Shown piece after piece: positions 25,028 through 33,815 of a stretch of 64,000 nt of DNA. The notes under the pieces are model-generated. The model worked only from the letters and a program-made list of their open reading frames with translations, had not been told where the DNA came from and ran no database searches. The position numbers were made by a program, and so were the translations under genes. The stretch covers positions 1 to 64,000 of the forward strand of contig CAZYBG010000002.1 in assembly GCA_964645155.1 (NCBI GenBank), given 5' to 3'. Every line of letters begins with the position of its first letter. Position 1 is the stretch's first letter. This stretch comes from CAZYBG01 sp964645155 (GTDB taxonomy: Bacteria > Pseudomonadota > Alphaproteobacteria > Rhodobacterales > Rhodobacteraceae).

Positions 25028-25882
25028 TCACAAGGCGTCGGCACGCGCCGCTTCCCAGGCAAGCATCGCCCGCTTGACCGGCAGCCCCCAGTGATAGCCG
25101 CCCAGCGCACCCGACTTGCGCAGCGCCCGATGGCAGGGGATCAGCCACGACACCGGGTTGCGCCCGACCGCGTTGCCGACCGCGCGCACCGCACGCGGGC
25201 TGCCGATCGCGCCGGCAATCTCGGAATAGGTTGTGACATGGCCCGTCGGGACGCGCAGCAGCGCCTCCCAGACCTTGATCTGGAAGGGCGCCCCGATCAT
25301 GTGGATCGGCGTCGCCTCGCCGCGCGGCCCGGCGCCGAACGCCGCCAGCGCCCAGGGGCGGAGCATCATCGGGTCTTCCACGAAGGTCGCCTTTGGCCAG
25401 CGCGACACCAGGTCGTCGATCGCCCAGGCGGCGCCCGGCTCGTCGGCAAAGCCGATGCCGCAGATGCCCTTCTCGGTCGCCATGACGACGGCCGGCCCGA
25501 ACGGGCTCTCGAACCAGCCCCAGTGGATCACGAGGCCCTCGCCGCCGCGGGCGTAGTCGCCGGGGCTCATCGCCTCCCACCGCAGGAACAGATCGTGCAG
25601 CCGCCCGCCGCCCGACAGGCCGGTCGCATCGGCGGTCTCGAGCACGGTGAAGCGGTCATGCAGCAGGGCCCTGGCGTGATCGAGCGTCAGATACTGCTGG
25701 TAGCGCTTCGGCGACACGCCGACCCAGCGTGAGAAGACGCGTTGGAAATGCCCCGGGCTCATGTTGAGCTCCGCCGCCAGACGGTCGAGCGAGAGAGGGG
25801 CGCCGGCGGCGGCGTCGATCTTGCCGATCGCCCGGGCGATGACGCCGTAGTGGTAGGCGGGGGTGTCGGCTTCGTCGCGCAT
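25028..25882 (-). CDS. AraC HTH fused to methylated-DNA-protein cysteine methyltransferase
   Basis: 284 residues. The N-terminal part (about 1-105) is an AraC-type HTH (LSLDRLAAELNMSPGHFQRV); the C-terminal part (about 115-280) is an O6-alkylguanine-DNA alkyltransferase with acceptor Cys250 in the PCHR motif, after FQIKVWEALLRVPTGHVTTY and AVRAVGNAVGRNPV. It lacks the Ada methylphosphotriester-accepting Cys domain, so it is the shortened Ada form. AGGAG precedes the ATG. It is divergent from nth, giving a DNA-repair neighbourhood. Confidence 0.93.
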   Translation of the reverse strand: MRDEADTPAYHYGVIARAIGKIDAAAGAPLSLDRLAAELNMSPGHFQRVFSRWVGVSPKRYQQYLTLDHARALLHDRFTVLETADATGLSGGGRLHDLFLRWEAMSPGDYARGGEGLVIHWGWFESPFGPAVVMATEKGICGIGFADEPGAAWAIDDLVSRWPKATFVEDPMMLRPWALAAFGAGPRGEATPIHMIGAPFQIKVWEALLRVPTGHVTTYSEIAGAIGSPRAVRAVGNAVGRNPVSWLIPCHRALRKSGALGGYHWGLPVKRAMLAWEAARADAL

Positions 25883-25940
25883 GTCAGATCTCCTCGTGTG
25901 GCAGAGATAGGCGCGAAATCCGGTCGCCGCGACCCGAACT

Positions 25941-25954
25941 TTGCGGTTTCGCAA
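25941..25954. promoter_or_regulatory. Small palindrome between the Ada-like gene and nth
   Basis: TTGCG-GTTT-CGCAA, a perfect 5-4-5 inverted repeat centred in the 111-base divergent spacer. On the minus strand the sequence reads GAAACCGCAAAG, loosely like an Ada box. Its role is unproven. Confidence 0.3.
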
Positions 25955-25993
25955 CCCCTTGCCGGGTCGGGGCGGCGCGGGCATACCGGGCCG

Positions 25994-26638
25994 ATGGCCG
26001 GCCAGCTCGACTATCCGACGATGCGCGAGATCTTCCGCCGCTTCCACGCGGCCGAGCCCGCACCGAAGGGCGAGCTCGAGCATCTGAACGCCTTCACGCT
26101 TCTGGTCGCGGTCGCGCTCTCCGCGCAGGCGACCGATGTCGGCGTGAACCGGGCGACACGGGCGCTGTTTGCGCTGGCGGACACGCCGCAGAAGATGCTC
26201 GACCTCGGCGAGGAGCGGCTGGTCGAGCACATCCGGACCATCGGCCTCTACCGCAACAAGGCCAGGAACGTGATGCGTCTCGCGCGCATCCTCGTCGACG
26301 ACTACGGCGGCGAGGTGCCCTCGTCGCGCGCTGCGCTGCAGTCGCTGCCCGGCGTGGGGCGCAAGACGGCGAATGTCGTGCTCAACATGTGGTGGGGCCA
26401 TCCCGCGCAGGCGGTCGACACCCATATCTTCCGGGTCGGCAATCGCACCGGCATCGCGCCCGGCCGCGACGTGGTGGCCGTCGAACGCGCCATCGAGGAC
26501 AACGTGCCGGCCGAATACCAGCGCCACGCGCATCACTGGCTCATCCTGCACGGCCGCTACATCTGCGTCGCCCGCAAGCCCCGCTGCGGCGATTGCCTGA
26601 TCCGCGATCTCTGTGCCTTCGAGGGGAAGACCGCATGA
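25994..26638 (+). CDS. nth: Endonuclease III
   Basis: A 214-residue bifunctional DNA glycosylase/AP lyase that removes oxidised pyrimidines. HhH motif LPGVGRKTANVV with catalytic Lys124, Asp142 in AVDTHIFRVGNR, and the 4Fe-4S cluster ligands Cys191, 198, 201 and 207 (C-x6-C-x2-C-x5-C) at the C-terminus. Start and length match E. coli Nth (211 aa). It overlaps the adenosine kinase gene by 4 nt. Confidence 0.97.
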   Translation: MAGQLDYPTMREIFRRFHAAEPAPKGELEHLNAFTLLVAVALSAQATDVGVNRATRALFALADTPQKMLDLGEERLVEHIRTIGLYRNKARNVMRLARILVDDYGGEVPSSRAALQSLPGVGRKTANVVLNMWWGHPAQAVDTHIFRVGNRTGIAPGRDVVAVERAIEDNVPAEYQRHAHHWLILHGRYICVARKPRCGDCLIRDLCAFEGKTA

Positions 26639-27621
26639 AAAGCTACCACGTCGTCGGCATCGGCAACGCCATCGTCGACGTCCTCGCGCAGACCGAGGAG
26701 ACGTTCCTCGACCTCATGGGGATCACCAAGGGCATCATGCAGCTGGTGGAGCGCGAGCGGGCCGAGACGCTCTACGCCGCGATGAAGGAGCGCACCGAGG
26801 CGCCGGGCGGCTCGGTCGCGAACACCATCGCGGGCCTCGGCAACCTCGGCCTTTCGACCGCGTTCATCGGCCGGGTGCGCGACGACGCGCTCGGGCGGTT
26901 CTACGCGAGGTCGCTGGAACTCGAGGGCAGCGCCTTTCCCAATCCGCCGGTGCCGGGGGCGAACCTGCCCACCTCGCGGTCGATGATCTTCGTGACGCCG
27001 GATGGCGAGCGCAGCATGAACACCTATCTCGGCATTTCCGCCGACCTCGGCCCCGACGACGTGCCCGACGCGGTCGCATCGGGGGCGGAGATCCTGTTCC
27101 TCGAGGGCTACCTCTACGACAAGCCGCAGGGCAAGGCGGCCTTCCAGGCGGCGGCGGCGGCCTGCAGGAAAGGCGGCGGCATGGCGGGCATCGCGCTTTC
27201 CGATCCGTTCTGCGTCGACCGCCACAGGGCGGATTTCAGGCGGCTGGTGCGCTCGCTCGACTACGTGATCGGCAACCAGCACGAATGGACCTCGCTCTAC
27301 GAGACCGACGACCTCGAGCAGGCGCTTCTCGGCGCCGCCGCCGATTGCCCGATCGTCGTCTGCACCCGCTCGGGGTCCGACGTCGTGCTGATCCGCGAGG
27401 GGGAACGGGTCGAGGTGCCGGTGCACCGCGTCGTTCCGGTCGACGCGACCGGCGCCGGAGACCAGTTCGCGGCCGGGTTCCTCTACGGTCTCGCCACCGG
27501 GCAGAGCCTCGGCAAGGCCGGCCGCATGGGCTGCATCGCGGCGGCCGAGGTCATCAGCCATTTCGGCGCGCGCCCGGAGACGGACGTGAAGGCGCTGTTC
27601 CGCCGTGGCGGGCTGATCTAG
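26635..27621 (+). CDS. PfkB-family adenosine kinase
   Basis: A 328-residue ribokinase-fold kinase that probably phosphorylates adenosine (purine salvage). GGSVANTIAGLGNLG forms the N-terminal PfkB signature, and DATGAGDQFAAGFLYG the second, with catalytic Asp276. The opening VVGIGNAIVDVLA is typical of the adenosine-kinase-like branch of Alphaproteobacteria. It is translationally coupled to nth (ATGA). Its stop codon shares CTAG (27618-27621) with the convergent P1 peptidase gene. Confidence 0.92.
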   Translation: MKSYHVVGIGNAIVDVLAQTEETFLDLMGITKGIMQLVERERAETLYAAMKERTEAPGGSVANTIAGLGNLGLSTAFIGRVRDDALGRFYARSLELEGSAFPNPPVPGANLPTSRSMIFVTPDGERSMNTYLGISADLGPDDVPDAVASGAEILFLEGYLYDKPQGKAAFQAAAAACRKGGGMAGIALSDPFCVDRHRADFRRLVRSLDYVIGNQHEWTSLYETDDLEQALLGAAADCPIVVCTRSGSDVVLIREGERVEVPVHRVVPVDATGAGDQFAAGFLYGLATGQSLGKAGRMGCIAAAEVISHFGARPETDVKALFRRGGLI

Positions 27622-28616
27622 CGGCCGAACCGCGCCCGCCACGCTGGCAGCGGGTCGTCCGCGGCGGGGGTCGCGGCATGCACGGCGCGGGCGATGGCCC
27701 GGGCAAGGCAGCAGGCCGCAGCATGGCCGAGGCGGAACGGGTCGGCGATCGGGTCGGCAAGCGGCATGGCCCCGGTCGCCGCGGCGAAGACCAGATCGCC
27801 GTCGAGCAGCGTGTGTGAAGGCACCAGCGCGCGCGCCATCCCGTCCTGCGCGGCGGTGGCGAGCCGCGTTGCCTGGGCCTGCGAAAGCTGGGCGTCGGTC
27901 GCGACGATGGCGATGGTCGTCGCCTCGCCGGCGCGCTTGGCCGGAGCCGGCTCGGCCGCCGGATCGAACTCCCCGGCCGGCGCCGGACCGAACCCGCCGA
28001 ACTCGGCGCCCAGTTCCCACGGCGCGGCCCAGAAACGATGGCCGTCGCCGACGGTCGCCGACCCCAGCGCATTGACCGCCACGAGCGCGCCCACCGTCAG
28101 GCCGCCGTCGAGCACCGCGGATGCCGAGCCGAGCCCGCCCTTCAGCCCGCGCGTCGTCGCCCCGGTGCCCGCCCCGGCCGTGCCGAGGGCGAATTCGGCG
28201 CCTGCCGCTGCCAGCGCCGCCGCGCCGAGCCGGCCGTAGGGATTCTGCGCCCAGTCCTTCCGGCCGCCGTTCTGAAGGTCGAACAGGATCGCCGCCGGCA
28301 CGATCGGCACAAGCTGATCGCCGACCGCAAAGCCGCGCCCCGCGCGACGCAGCGCATCGGCCACGCCCGATGCCGCGTCGAGCCCGAAGGCCGAGCCGCC
28401 GGACAGCACCAGCGCATCGACCTCCTGCACCAGGCGGTCGGGGGCGAGCAGGTCGGTCTCGCGCGTGCCAGGGGCGCCGCCCATCACGCTCACCGCGGCG
28501 ACGAACGGCCGGTCCGCCGTCAGCACCGTCACCCCGGTCCTGACCGCGTGGTCCTCGGCATTGCCGACCCGCAGGCCGGCGACATCGGTGATCAGGTTCC
28601 TACGCCCCGGGCGCAT
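27618..28616 (-). CDS. P1-family (DmpA-like) aminopeptidase
   Basis: A 332-residue N-terminal-nucleophile hydrolase related to L-aminopeptidase D-esterase DmpA; it is expected to self-cleave between Gly185 and Ser186 in VAVNALGSATVG, so Ser186 is the nucleophile. NLITDVAGLRVGNAED at the start, LSGGSAFGLDAASGV and TRGLKGGLGSAS are family segments. Its ATG shares one base with the upstream cupin stop (TGATG), and with the SDR gene they form a minus-strand operon. Natural substrate unknown; beta- or D-peptides are possible. Confidence 0.93.
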   Translation of the reverse strand: MRPGRRNLITDVAGLRVGNAEDHAVRTGVTVLTADRPFVAAVSVMGGAPGTRETDLLAPDRLVQEVDALVLSGGSAFGLDAASGVADALRRAGRGFAVGDQLVPIVPAAILFDLQNGGRKDWAQNPYGRLGAAALAAAGAEFALGTAGAGTGATTRGLKGGLGSASAVLDGGLTVGALVAVNALGSATVGDGHRFWAAPWELGAEFGGFGPAPAGEFDPAAEPAPAKRAGEATTIAIVATDAQLSQAQATRLATAAQDGMARALVPSHTLLDGDLVFAAATGAMPLADPIADPFRLGHAAACCLARAIARAVHAATPAADDPLPAWRARFGR

Positions 28617-28966
28617 CAGAGGCGCGGCTTCGCGGCCGCCGTCGCCGGGTCGCCGGTGTTCGGCGTGCCCTTCGGCTCGATCAGCAGAACCTGCGCCTCG
28701 CGCTCGGCCCGCGGCCGATGCCGGACCCCCTTCGGCACGACGAACAGCTCGCCCGCCCGCATCAAATGCGTCTCGTCGCCCACGTCCAGCAGGACCTCGC
28801 CAGCGATGACCAGGAAGAAATCGTCGGTGTCGGGGTGCTCGTGGAACGGGAATGCGCCCTGGAACTTCACCACCATCACGTCGTTGCCGTTGTAGTCGGC
28901 GACGACCCGCGGGTCCCAGTGGGTGTCGAACAGGGCGAGCTTCTCGGCGAGGTTGACGACCGGCAT
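28616..28966 (-). CDS. Small cupin-domain protein
   Basis: A 116-residue single cupin. Motif 1 is FPFHEHPDTDDFFLVIAGEV (metal His, His, Glu-like positions) and motif 2 is GELFVVPKGVRHRP. Such small cupins bind a metal and act as isomerases, dioxygenases or binding proteins; the activity cannot be set from sequence. It sits between the SDR gene (24 nt upstream, CGGAG ribosome site) and the P1 peptidase (one-base overlap), so the three probably share a pathway. Confidence 0.88.
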   Translation of the reverse strand: MPVVNLAEKLALFDTHWDPRVVADYNGNDVMVVKFQGAFPFHEHPDTDDFFLVIAGEVLLDVGDETHLMRAGELFVVPKGVRHRPRAEREAQVLLIEPKGTPNTGDPATAAAKPRL

Positions 28967-28989
28967 TTCGGGGCTCCGTTGGTGGGGGA

Positions 28990-29730
28990 TCAGATGCAGC
29001 GCCCGCCATCGACCTCGAGCGCGACGCCGGTGATCATGCTCGCTTCGTCCGAGCAGAGGAAGCACGCCGCGTTCGCCATGTCGTCCGGCGTGGAGAAGCG
29101 GCCGAGCGGGATCGTGGCGATGAACCTCGCGCGCATCTCCGGCGTGTCCTCGCCCATGAAGCTCTTCAGCAGCGGGGTCTCGCCCGCGACCGGGCAGATC
29201 GCGTTCACCCGCACGCCGTACGGCGCCAGCTCCACCGCCATCGCCTTCGTCGCGGTGATCATCCAGCCCTTCGACGCGTTGTACCAGCTGAGCCGCGGCC
29301 GGGGCGAGAGGCCCGCGGTCGAGGCGACGTTGAGGATCGCTCCGCCAGCCGCCGCCTTCATGGCCGGCACGAAGGACCGTGCCGTCAGGTAGACCGACTT
29401 TGCGTTGACGGCGAGCACCCGGTCGAACTCGGCCTCCGGCACGTCCTCCATCGGCATCGGCAGATGCGTGATCCCGGCGTTGTTGACGAGGATGTCGACC
29501 CGCCCCAGGGTCGTCCGTGCCGCATCGGCCATCGCGGCGACCGAGGCGCCGCTGGCGACGTCGACCTCGCAGGCGATGCCGCCGATCCCGGCGGCGACGC
29601 CTTCCGCGGCGGCGAGATCGATATCGGCCAGCAGCACCCGCGCGCCCTCGGCCGCGAACCTGCGCGCGATGCCCGCGCCGAAGCCCGACCCCGCCCCGGT
29701 GATGACCGCCGTCCTGCCGCCAAACCGCAT
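28990..29730 (-). CDS. Short-chain dehydrogenase/reductase (SDR)
   Basis: A 246-residue classical SDR, probably NAD(P)-dependent 3-oxoacyl- or alcohol dehydrogenase. Cofactor motif TGAGSGFG (11-18), structural NNAG (83-86), and the catalytic triad Ser137, Tyr150, Lys154 in NVASTAG and WYNASKG; ICPVAGETP follows the active site. C-terminal ALEVDGGRCI is typical. GGAGG precedes the ATG at 29730. First gene of the SDR-cupin-P1 peptidase operon. Confidence 0.92.
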   Translation of the reverse strand: MRFGGRTAVITGAGSGFGAGIARRFAAEGARVLLADIDLAAAEGVAAGIGGIACEVDVASGASVAAMADAARTTLGRVDILVNNAGITHLPMPMEDVPEAEFDRVLAVNAKSVYLTARSFVPAMKAAAGGAILNVASTAGLSPRPRLSWYNASKGWMITATKAMAVELAPYGVRVNAICPVAGETPLLKSFMGEDTPEMRARFIATIPLGRFSTPDDMANAACFLCSDEASMITGVALEVDGGRCI

Positions 29731-29865
29731 GATGCCTCCGCCCGCTCCGCCCCCATGTTCCGGGCGAACAAGCCCGGCGCAAGCCCCCATCGGCCGTGCC
29801 GGAACATTGGCGGCGGGCGCCGGTTGAGCGGGTACGACCTGACAGCCGCCCGAAGGACCCAAGCC

Positions 29866-30387
29866 ATGCCGAAGGACACAGCCATGCCCACGCCCTCCCG
29901 CCTGAGCCGCGAGCTCCGCCTCGGCCGGGGCCGCGATCTCGCCCGCCGCCGCGGCATCATCGGCCTGTCGCTGTTCGGCGCCGCGATCGGCGGGATCGTG
30001 GGCGCCTACCAGACCGGGCTGATCCGCCGGCTGCCCGACCCGCCCGTCGGCCCGTTCGACAGCGAACGGGCCGATGCCTCGGACTACGCCTACTCGCGGA
30101 TGCAGACGCCCGATGGCCTGCTGATGGCCTGCACCTTCGCCGTCACCGCCGCGCTGGCAGGCGCCGGCGGCGCCGACCGCGCCCGGACGCACCCGGCCCT
30201 GCCGGTCGCGCTGGCGGCCAAGACGCTCTACGACCTCGGCACCGCGCTGAAGCTCGCCCGCGAGGAATGGAACGAGAACCGGGCGCTCTGTGCCTATTGC
30301 CAGGCCGTGACGCTTACCTCGGCGGCGGCGGCCGCACTGTCCCTGCCCGAGGCGGCACGCGGCCTTCGGCGGCTCGTCCGCGGCTGA
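29866..30387 (+). CDS. VKOR-like membrane protein with CxxC
   Basis: A 173-residue protein with about four hydrophobic segments (31-50, 83-103, 112-130, 146-158) and a CAYC motif (Cys142/Cys145) at the start of the last helix, as in vitamin K epoxide reductase-type disulfide-forming proteins. The charged loop EEWNENRALCAYCQAVTL is characteristic of this subgroup. It lacks the second loop Cys pair of full VKOR. Two in-frame ATGs (29866, 29884) each follow a GAAGGAC-type ribosome site; I used the first. Function is inferred only from the fold-like pattern. Confidence 0.72.
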   Translation: MPKDTAMPTPSRLSRELRLGRGRDLARRRGIIGLSLFGAAIGGIVGAYQTGLIRRLPDPPVGPFDSERADASDYAYSRMQTPDGLLMACTFAVTAALAGAGGADRARTHPALPVALAAKTLYDLGTALKLAREEWNENRALCAYCQAVTLTSAAAAALSLPEAARGLRRLVRG

Positions 30388-30463
30388 CCCGCACACGCAC
30401 CATCTGGATTCGCGGCACATGCACCGATAGGCTGCCCGGCGCAGCCACCGGGAGAAATGCCGC

Positions 30464-31936
30464 ATGAACCGCCGTCTCATCGTCGCACTCGGGCTGGCCT
30501 CCACGCTGGCCTCTCCCGCCTTCGCCCAGCAGGACACGATCACGCTCGGCATGGTGCTCGAGCCGCCGAACCTCGATCCGACGGCAGGCGCGGCCGCCGC
30601 CATCGACGAGGTGGTCTACGCCAACATCTACGAGGGGCTCACCCGCTTCGCGCCCGACGGCTCGATCTTGCCCGGCCTCGCCGAGAGCTGGGAGACGAGC
30701 GAGGACGGATTGACCTGGACCTTCCTGCTGCACGACGGCGTGACCTTCCACGACGGCACCACCTTCGACGCCGAGGACGTGAAGTTCACGCTCGACCGCG
30801 CCCGCGCCGAGGACAGCGCCAATGCGCAGAAGGCGCTCTTCGCGGGGATCAGCGACGTCGCGGTCGTCGATCCGCTGACAGTCGCGATCACGCTGTCGGC
30901 GCCCAACGGCAACCTGCCGTTCAACCTCGCCTGGGGCGACGCGGTGATCGTCGCGCCGGAAAGCGTCGACCAGGCGGCGACCAGTCCGGTTGGCACCGGT
31001 CCCTTCACCTTCACCCGCTGGGTCCAGGGCGACCGCGTCGAGATCGCGCGCAATCCGGACTACTGGGGCGAGGCGCCGGCACTGGCCGCGGCCACGTTCC
31101 GCTTCATCGCCGACCCGAACGCCGCCTTCGCGGCGATGATGGCGGGCGATGTCGACACCTTCCCGAACTTTCCCGCGCCCGAGACACTCGGCCAGTTCGA
31201 GGCCGACCCGCGGTTCAAGGTGATCGTCGGCTCGACCGAGGGCGAGACGATCCTCGCCATGAACAACACCCACCCGCAGCTTTCCGACATCCGCGTGCGG
31301 CGGGCGATCGCCCACGCCATCGACCGCCAGGAGATCATCGACGGCGCGATGTTCGGCTACGGCACGCCGATCGGCACGCATTTCGCGCCGCACAACCCCG
31401 ACTACCTCGACCTCACGGCCCAGTCGGCCCACGACCCGGACACCGCGCGGGCGCTGCTGGCCGAGGCGGGGTTGAGCGGGCTGAGCCTGCGCCTTGCCCT
31501 GCCGCCGCCCTCCTACGCCCGCCGCGGCGGCGAGATCATCGCCGCCCAGCTGCGTGCTGTCGGGATCGAGACCGAGATCACAAACCTCGAATGGGCGCAG
31601 TGGCTGGAGCAGGTGTTCAACGGACGGGATTTCGACCTGACCATCGTCAGCCATACCGAGCCGATGGACATCAACATCTACGCGCGCGAGGACTATTACT
31701 TCCAGTATGCCGACCCCGACTTCCAGGAGATCATGGCAGAACTCGACATCGCGACCGATCCCGCGGAGCGCTCGGCGCTTCTCCAGCAGGCCCAGCAGAA
31801 GATCGCCGACGACTACGTGAACGGCTATCTGTTCCAGCTTGCCAAGACCGGCGTGGCGGATGCCGCGATCGAGGGGCTTTGGGAGAACTCGCCGACGCAG
31901 GCCAACGACCTGACGCAGGTGCGCTGGGTCGAGTAG
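30464..31936 (+). CDS. Peptide/opine-type ABC transporter solute-binding protein
   Basis: A 490-residue periplasmic protein of family SBP_bac_5 (DppA/OppA). Signal peptide about 1-22 (ending SPAFAQ). Family segments are LGMVLEPPNLDPTAG, VYANIYEGLTRF, PVGTGPFTFTRWVQGDRVE and the hinge region VRRAIAHAIDRQEII. It ends with its own hairpin terminator. The matching permease and ATPase genes start at 35929, about 4 kb downstream past unrelated genes, so the transporter locus appears split. The ligand is unknown; the creatinase nearby hints at a guanidino compound. Confidence 0.92.
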   Translation: MNRRLIVALGLASTLASPAFAQQDTITLGMVLEPPNLDPTAGAAAAIDEVVYANIYEGLTRFAPDGSILPGLAESWETSEDGLTWTFLLHDGVTFHDGTTFDAEDVKFTLDRARAEDSANAQKALFAGISDVAVVDPLTVAITLSAPNGNLPFNLAWGDAVIVAPESVDQAATSPVGTGPFTFTRWVQGDRVEIARNPDYWGEAPALAAATFRFIADPNAAFAAMMAGDVDTFPNFPAPETLGQFEADPRFKVIVGSTEGETILAMNNTHPQLSDIRVRRAIAHAIDRQEIIDGAMFGYGTPIGTHFAPHNPDYLDLTAQSAHDPDTARALLAEAGLSGLSLRLALPPPSYARRGGEIIAAQLRAVGIETEITNLEWAQWLEQVFNGRDFDLTIVSHTEPMDINIYAREDYYFQYADPDFQEIMAELDIATDPAERSALLQQAQQKIADDYVNGYLFQLAKTGVADAAIEGLWENSPTQANDLTQVRWVE

Positions 31937-31967
31937 GTCGGCGCGGCCGACTGCGGGCAGACCCGGC

Positions 31968-31990
31968 CGGCCGGGCGGGATGCCCGGCCG
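31968..31990 (+). terminator. Terminator after the solute-binding protein gene
   Basis: A perfect 9-bp stem (CGGCCGGGC 31968-31976, GCCCGGCCG 31982-31990) with a 5-base loop, 32 nt after the stop. No T-run. It separates the SBP gene from the next cupin gene. Confidence 0.65.
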
Positions 31991-32035
31991 CTGGCGGTCG
32001 CCCGGCACGAGGAACGAAGCCAGCGCGAGGCCGGA

Positions 32036-32371
32036 ATGAACCTTTTTCCTGTTGCACCCTCCGTCGCGCCCGAGATCTCGCGCCCCGATCCCGCCCGGGT
32101 GATCGAGGGTGATCCGGTGCACCGGACATGGAACATCGAGGAGCAGGGCGACCTGTTCTGCGGCATCTGGGAATCGACGCCGGGGAAGTGGCGGATCGCC
32201 TACGACGAGTGGGAATACTGCCGCATCCTCTCCGGCGTCTCGGTGATCGCCGAGGACGGCGGCGCGGTGCTAAGGGTGCAGGCGGGCGACAGCTTCGTCA
32301 TCAGGCCCGGCTTCGCCGGCACCTGGGAGGTGATCGAGACGACGCGCAAGGACTACGTGATCCGGACCTAG
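32036..32371 (+). CDS. Cupin (DUF861-type) protein
   Basis: A 111-residue protein of the cupin_3/DUF861 family (ureidoglycine aminohydrolase-like fold). Visible are GIWESTPGKWRIAYDEWEYC, ILSGVSVIAEDG, AGDSFVIRPGFAGTWEVIET and the KDYVI tail, all typical. It lacks a full set of metal His, as usual for the family, and has no known reaction. Its TAG overlaps the stop of the convergent L,D-transpeptidase gene in a shared CTAG (32368-32371). Confidence 0.88.
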   Translation: MNLFPVAPSVAPEISRPDPARVIEGDPVHRTWNIEEQGDLFCGIWESTPGKWRIAYDEWEYCRILSGVSVIAEDGGAVLRVQAGDSFVIRPGFAGTWEVIETTRKDYVIRT

Positions 32372-33177
32372 AGCGCAGCGGGCGGCGCCCCGCCGGACCG
32401 GGCCGGCGGCGGCTCGGCAACGGCCGCCGTGATGTCGGGCGTTCCGTAGACCGCCTCTGGGTCGACCACGGTGGGCGGCAGCTCGACACCGCGATTGGCC
32501 ACCTCCTCGCCTTCCAGCGCGACCGACTGCTCGTAGGTCCGCACCACCACTGGGGCCCCCGGCTGGACGAGTTCATAAAGCTGGATGATGTCGTGGTTGA
32601 AGAGCCGGATGCATCCCGCCGAACCGGAATTGCCGATCGAGGCCAGGTCGTTGGTGCCGTGGATGCGGTACCGCGTGTCGCGTGCGCCGCGATAGAGGTA
32701 GAGCGCCCGCGCGCCGAGCGGGCTGGCAAGCCCGCCGGGTATGCCGCGCGCGAAGGGGCCGTAGACCTCCGGTTCGGTCCGTAGCATGTTGGCCGTCGGC
32801 GCCCAGCCGGGCCAGGAGGCCTTGCGGCCGACGGTCGCCGTACCGCGAAAGCTCCTTCCCTCGCGGCCGACGGCAATCGGATAGCGGATCGCCTGCCCGT
32901 CCTGAAGCACCAGGTAGAGGAGCTTGGCGAACGGGTCGACCACGATCGTCCCCGCGGCCTCCGGGCCAGCATAAGTTACCTCCGCGCGCCGGTTCAGGCC
33001 CTGAAGGTACTGCGCGTCGACCGCGGGCAGCGTGTACTGCCCGTCTGCCAGGACGCCGTAGCCGTCGACCTCGCCGCGCTTGCTGACACCCGTGGTCAGC
33101 CCGCAGCCGGCGAGCAGGCCGCCCAGCGCGAGGAGCACCGCCACCCGGAGACCCCGGCTGATCAGATGTCCGGTCAT
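32368..33177 (-). CDS. L,D-transpeptidase (YkuD) lipoprotein
   Basis: 269 residues: lipobox LLAGC (Cys25), then a YkuD catalytic domain (about 80-205) that crosslinks peptidoglycan 3-3 or attaches lipoproteins. The active site HGTNDLASIGNSGSAGCIRL carries the conserved His and nucleophile Cys189. The C-terminal 60 residues are low-complexity Pro/Ala/Glu-rich. The ATG at 33177 is chosen because it starts the signal sequence; an in-frame ATG lies 15 codons upstream. It is convergent with and overlaps the cupin gene by 4 nt. Confidence 0.94.
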   Translation of the reverse strand: MTGHLISRGLRVAVLLALGGLLAGCGLTTGVSKRGEVDGYGVLADGQYTLPAVDAQYLQGLNRRAEVTYAGPEAAGTIVVDPFAKLLYLVLQDGQAIRYPIAVGREGRSFRGTATVGRKASWPGWAPTANMLRTEPEVYGPFARGIPGGLASPLGARALYLYRGARDTRYRIHGTNDLASIGNSGSAGCIRLFNHDIIQLYELVQPGAPVVVRTYEQSVALEGEEVANRGVELPPTVVDPEAVYGTPDITAAVAEPPPARSGGAPPAAL

Positions 33178-33254
33178 TGCGATGCCCCCGAGACCTGTTC
33201 CATCGTCAGCTTCGACTAGCATCCGGAACGCGCCGCCACCACAGGATTGTCACG

Positions 33255-33782
33255 TCAGGCAAAGGAGTTCCGGGCCCTTGCGGCTGCATCGCCGAATGTC
33301 GCCAGCGCCACCGGCGGAGAATCGGGAAGTGCGGCGACCACGGCCTCGGCCCAGTCGACATAGGCAATCAGGCGTTCCCTCGGCCAGTCGGCGGGCGACG
33401 ACAGGGCGAGCGCACCGACATTCGAGGTCTTGTCGGCGACCTTGATGAGCGCTGCTGCCGCCGACTTGGCCGGGGCGTGGGCGACCTGCAGGCGCTTGCG
33501 CTCGGCCTTGGGCAGCGACTTGTCGTCGGTGAGTTCGCGCACCAGCGCCGCGACGGCCGCGCCGAACCGACGGGCGATGTCGTCGAGGCTCGCGCCGCAA
33601 TCCTCAACCGTGTCGTGCAGCCACGCGGCGACAACGGCATCCTCGTCGCCGCCCCACATCGCGGTGAAGCGCGCCACCTCTGCCACATGCTCGATATAGG
33701 GCTCGGCGGCGGCGCCCTTGCGGGTCTGGCCGGCATGGGCGCTGCGCGCAAAGGCCTCGGCGGCGGCAAGGCGTGGGCTCAT
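33255..33782 (-). CDS. HD-domain (p)ppGpp hydrolase-like protein (SpoT/MESH1-like)
   Basis: A 175-residue single-domain HD protein with the RelA/SpoT hydrolase signature: SAHAGQTRKG, PYIEHVAEVARF (metal His32), AWLHDTVEDCG (His56-Asp57) and VADKTSNV. No synthetase, TGS or ACT domain is present, so it matches small alarmone hydrolases such as MESH1, which cleave ppGpp (some also act on NADPH). It lies between creatinase and the transpeptidase on the minus strand, 33 nt after the creatinase stop. Confidence 0.87.
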   Translation of the reverse strand: MSPRLAAAEAFARSAHAGQTRKGAAAEPYIEHVAEVARFTAMWGGDEDAVVAAWLHDTVEDCGASLDDIARRFGAAVAALVRELTDDKSLPKAERKRLQVAHAPAKSAAAALIKVADKTSNVGALALSSPADWPRERLIAYVDWAEAVVAALPDSPPVALATFGDAAARARNSFA

Positions 33783-33815
33783 CGCGGGCCTCGGCTCGTC
33801 ATCGGTGCGTACCGG

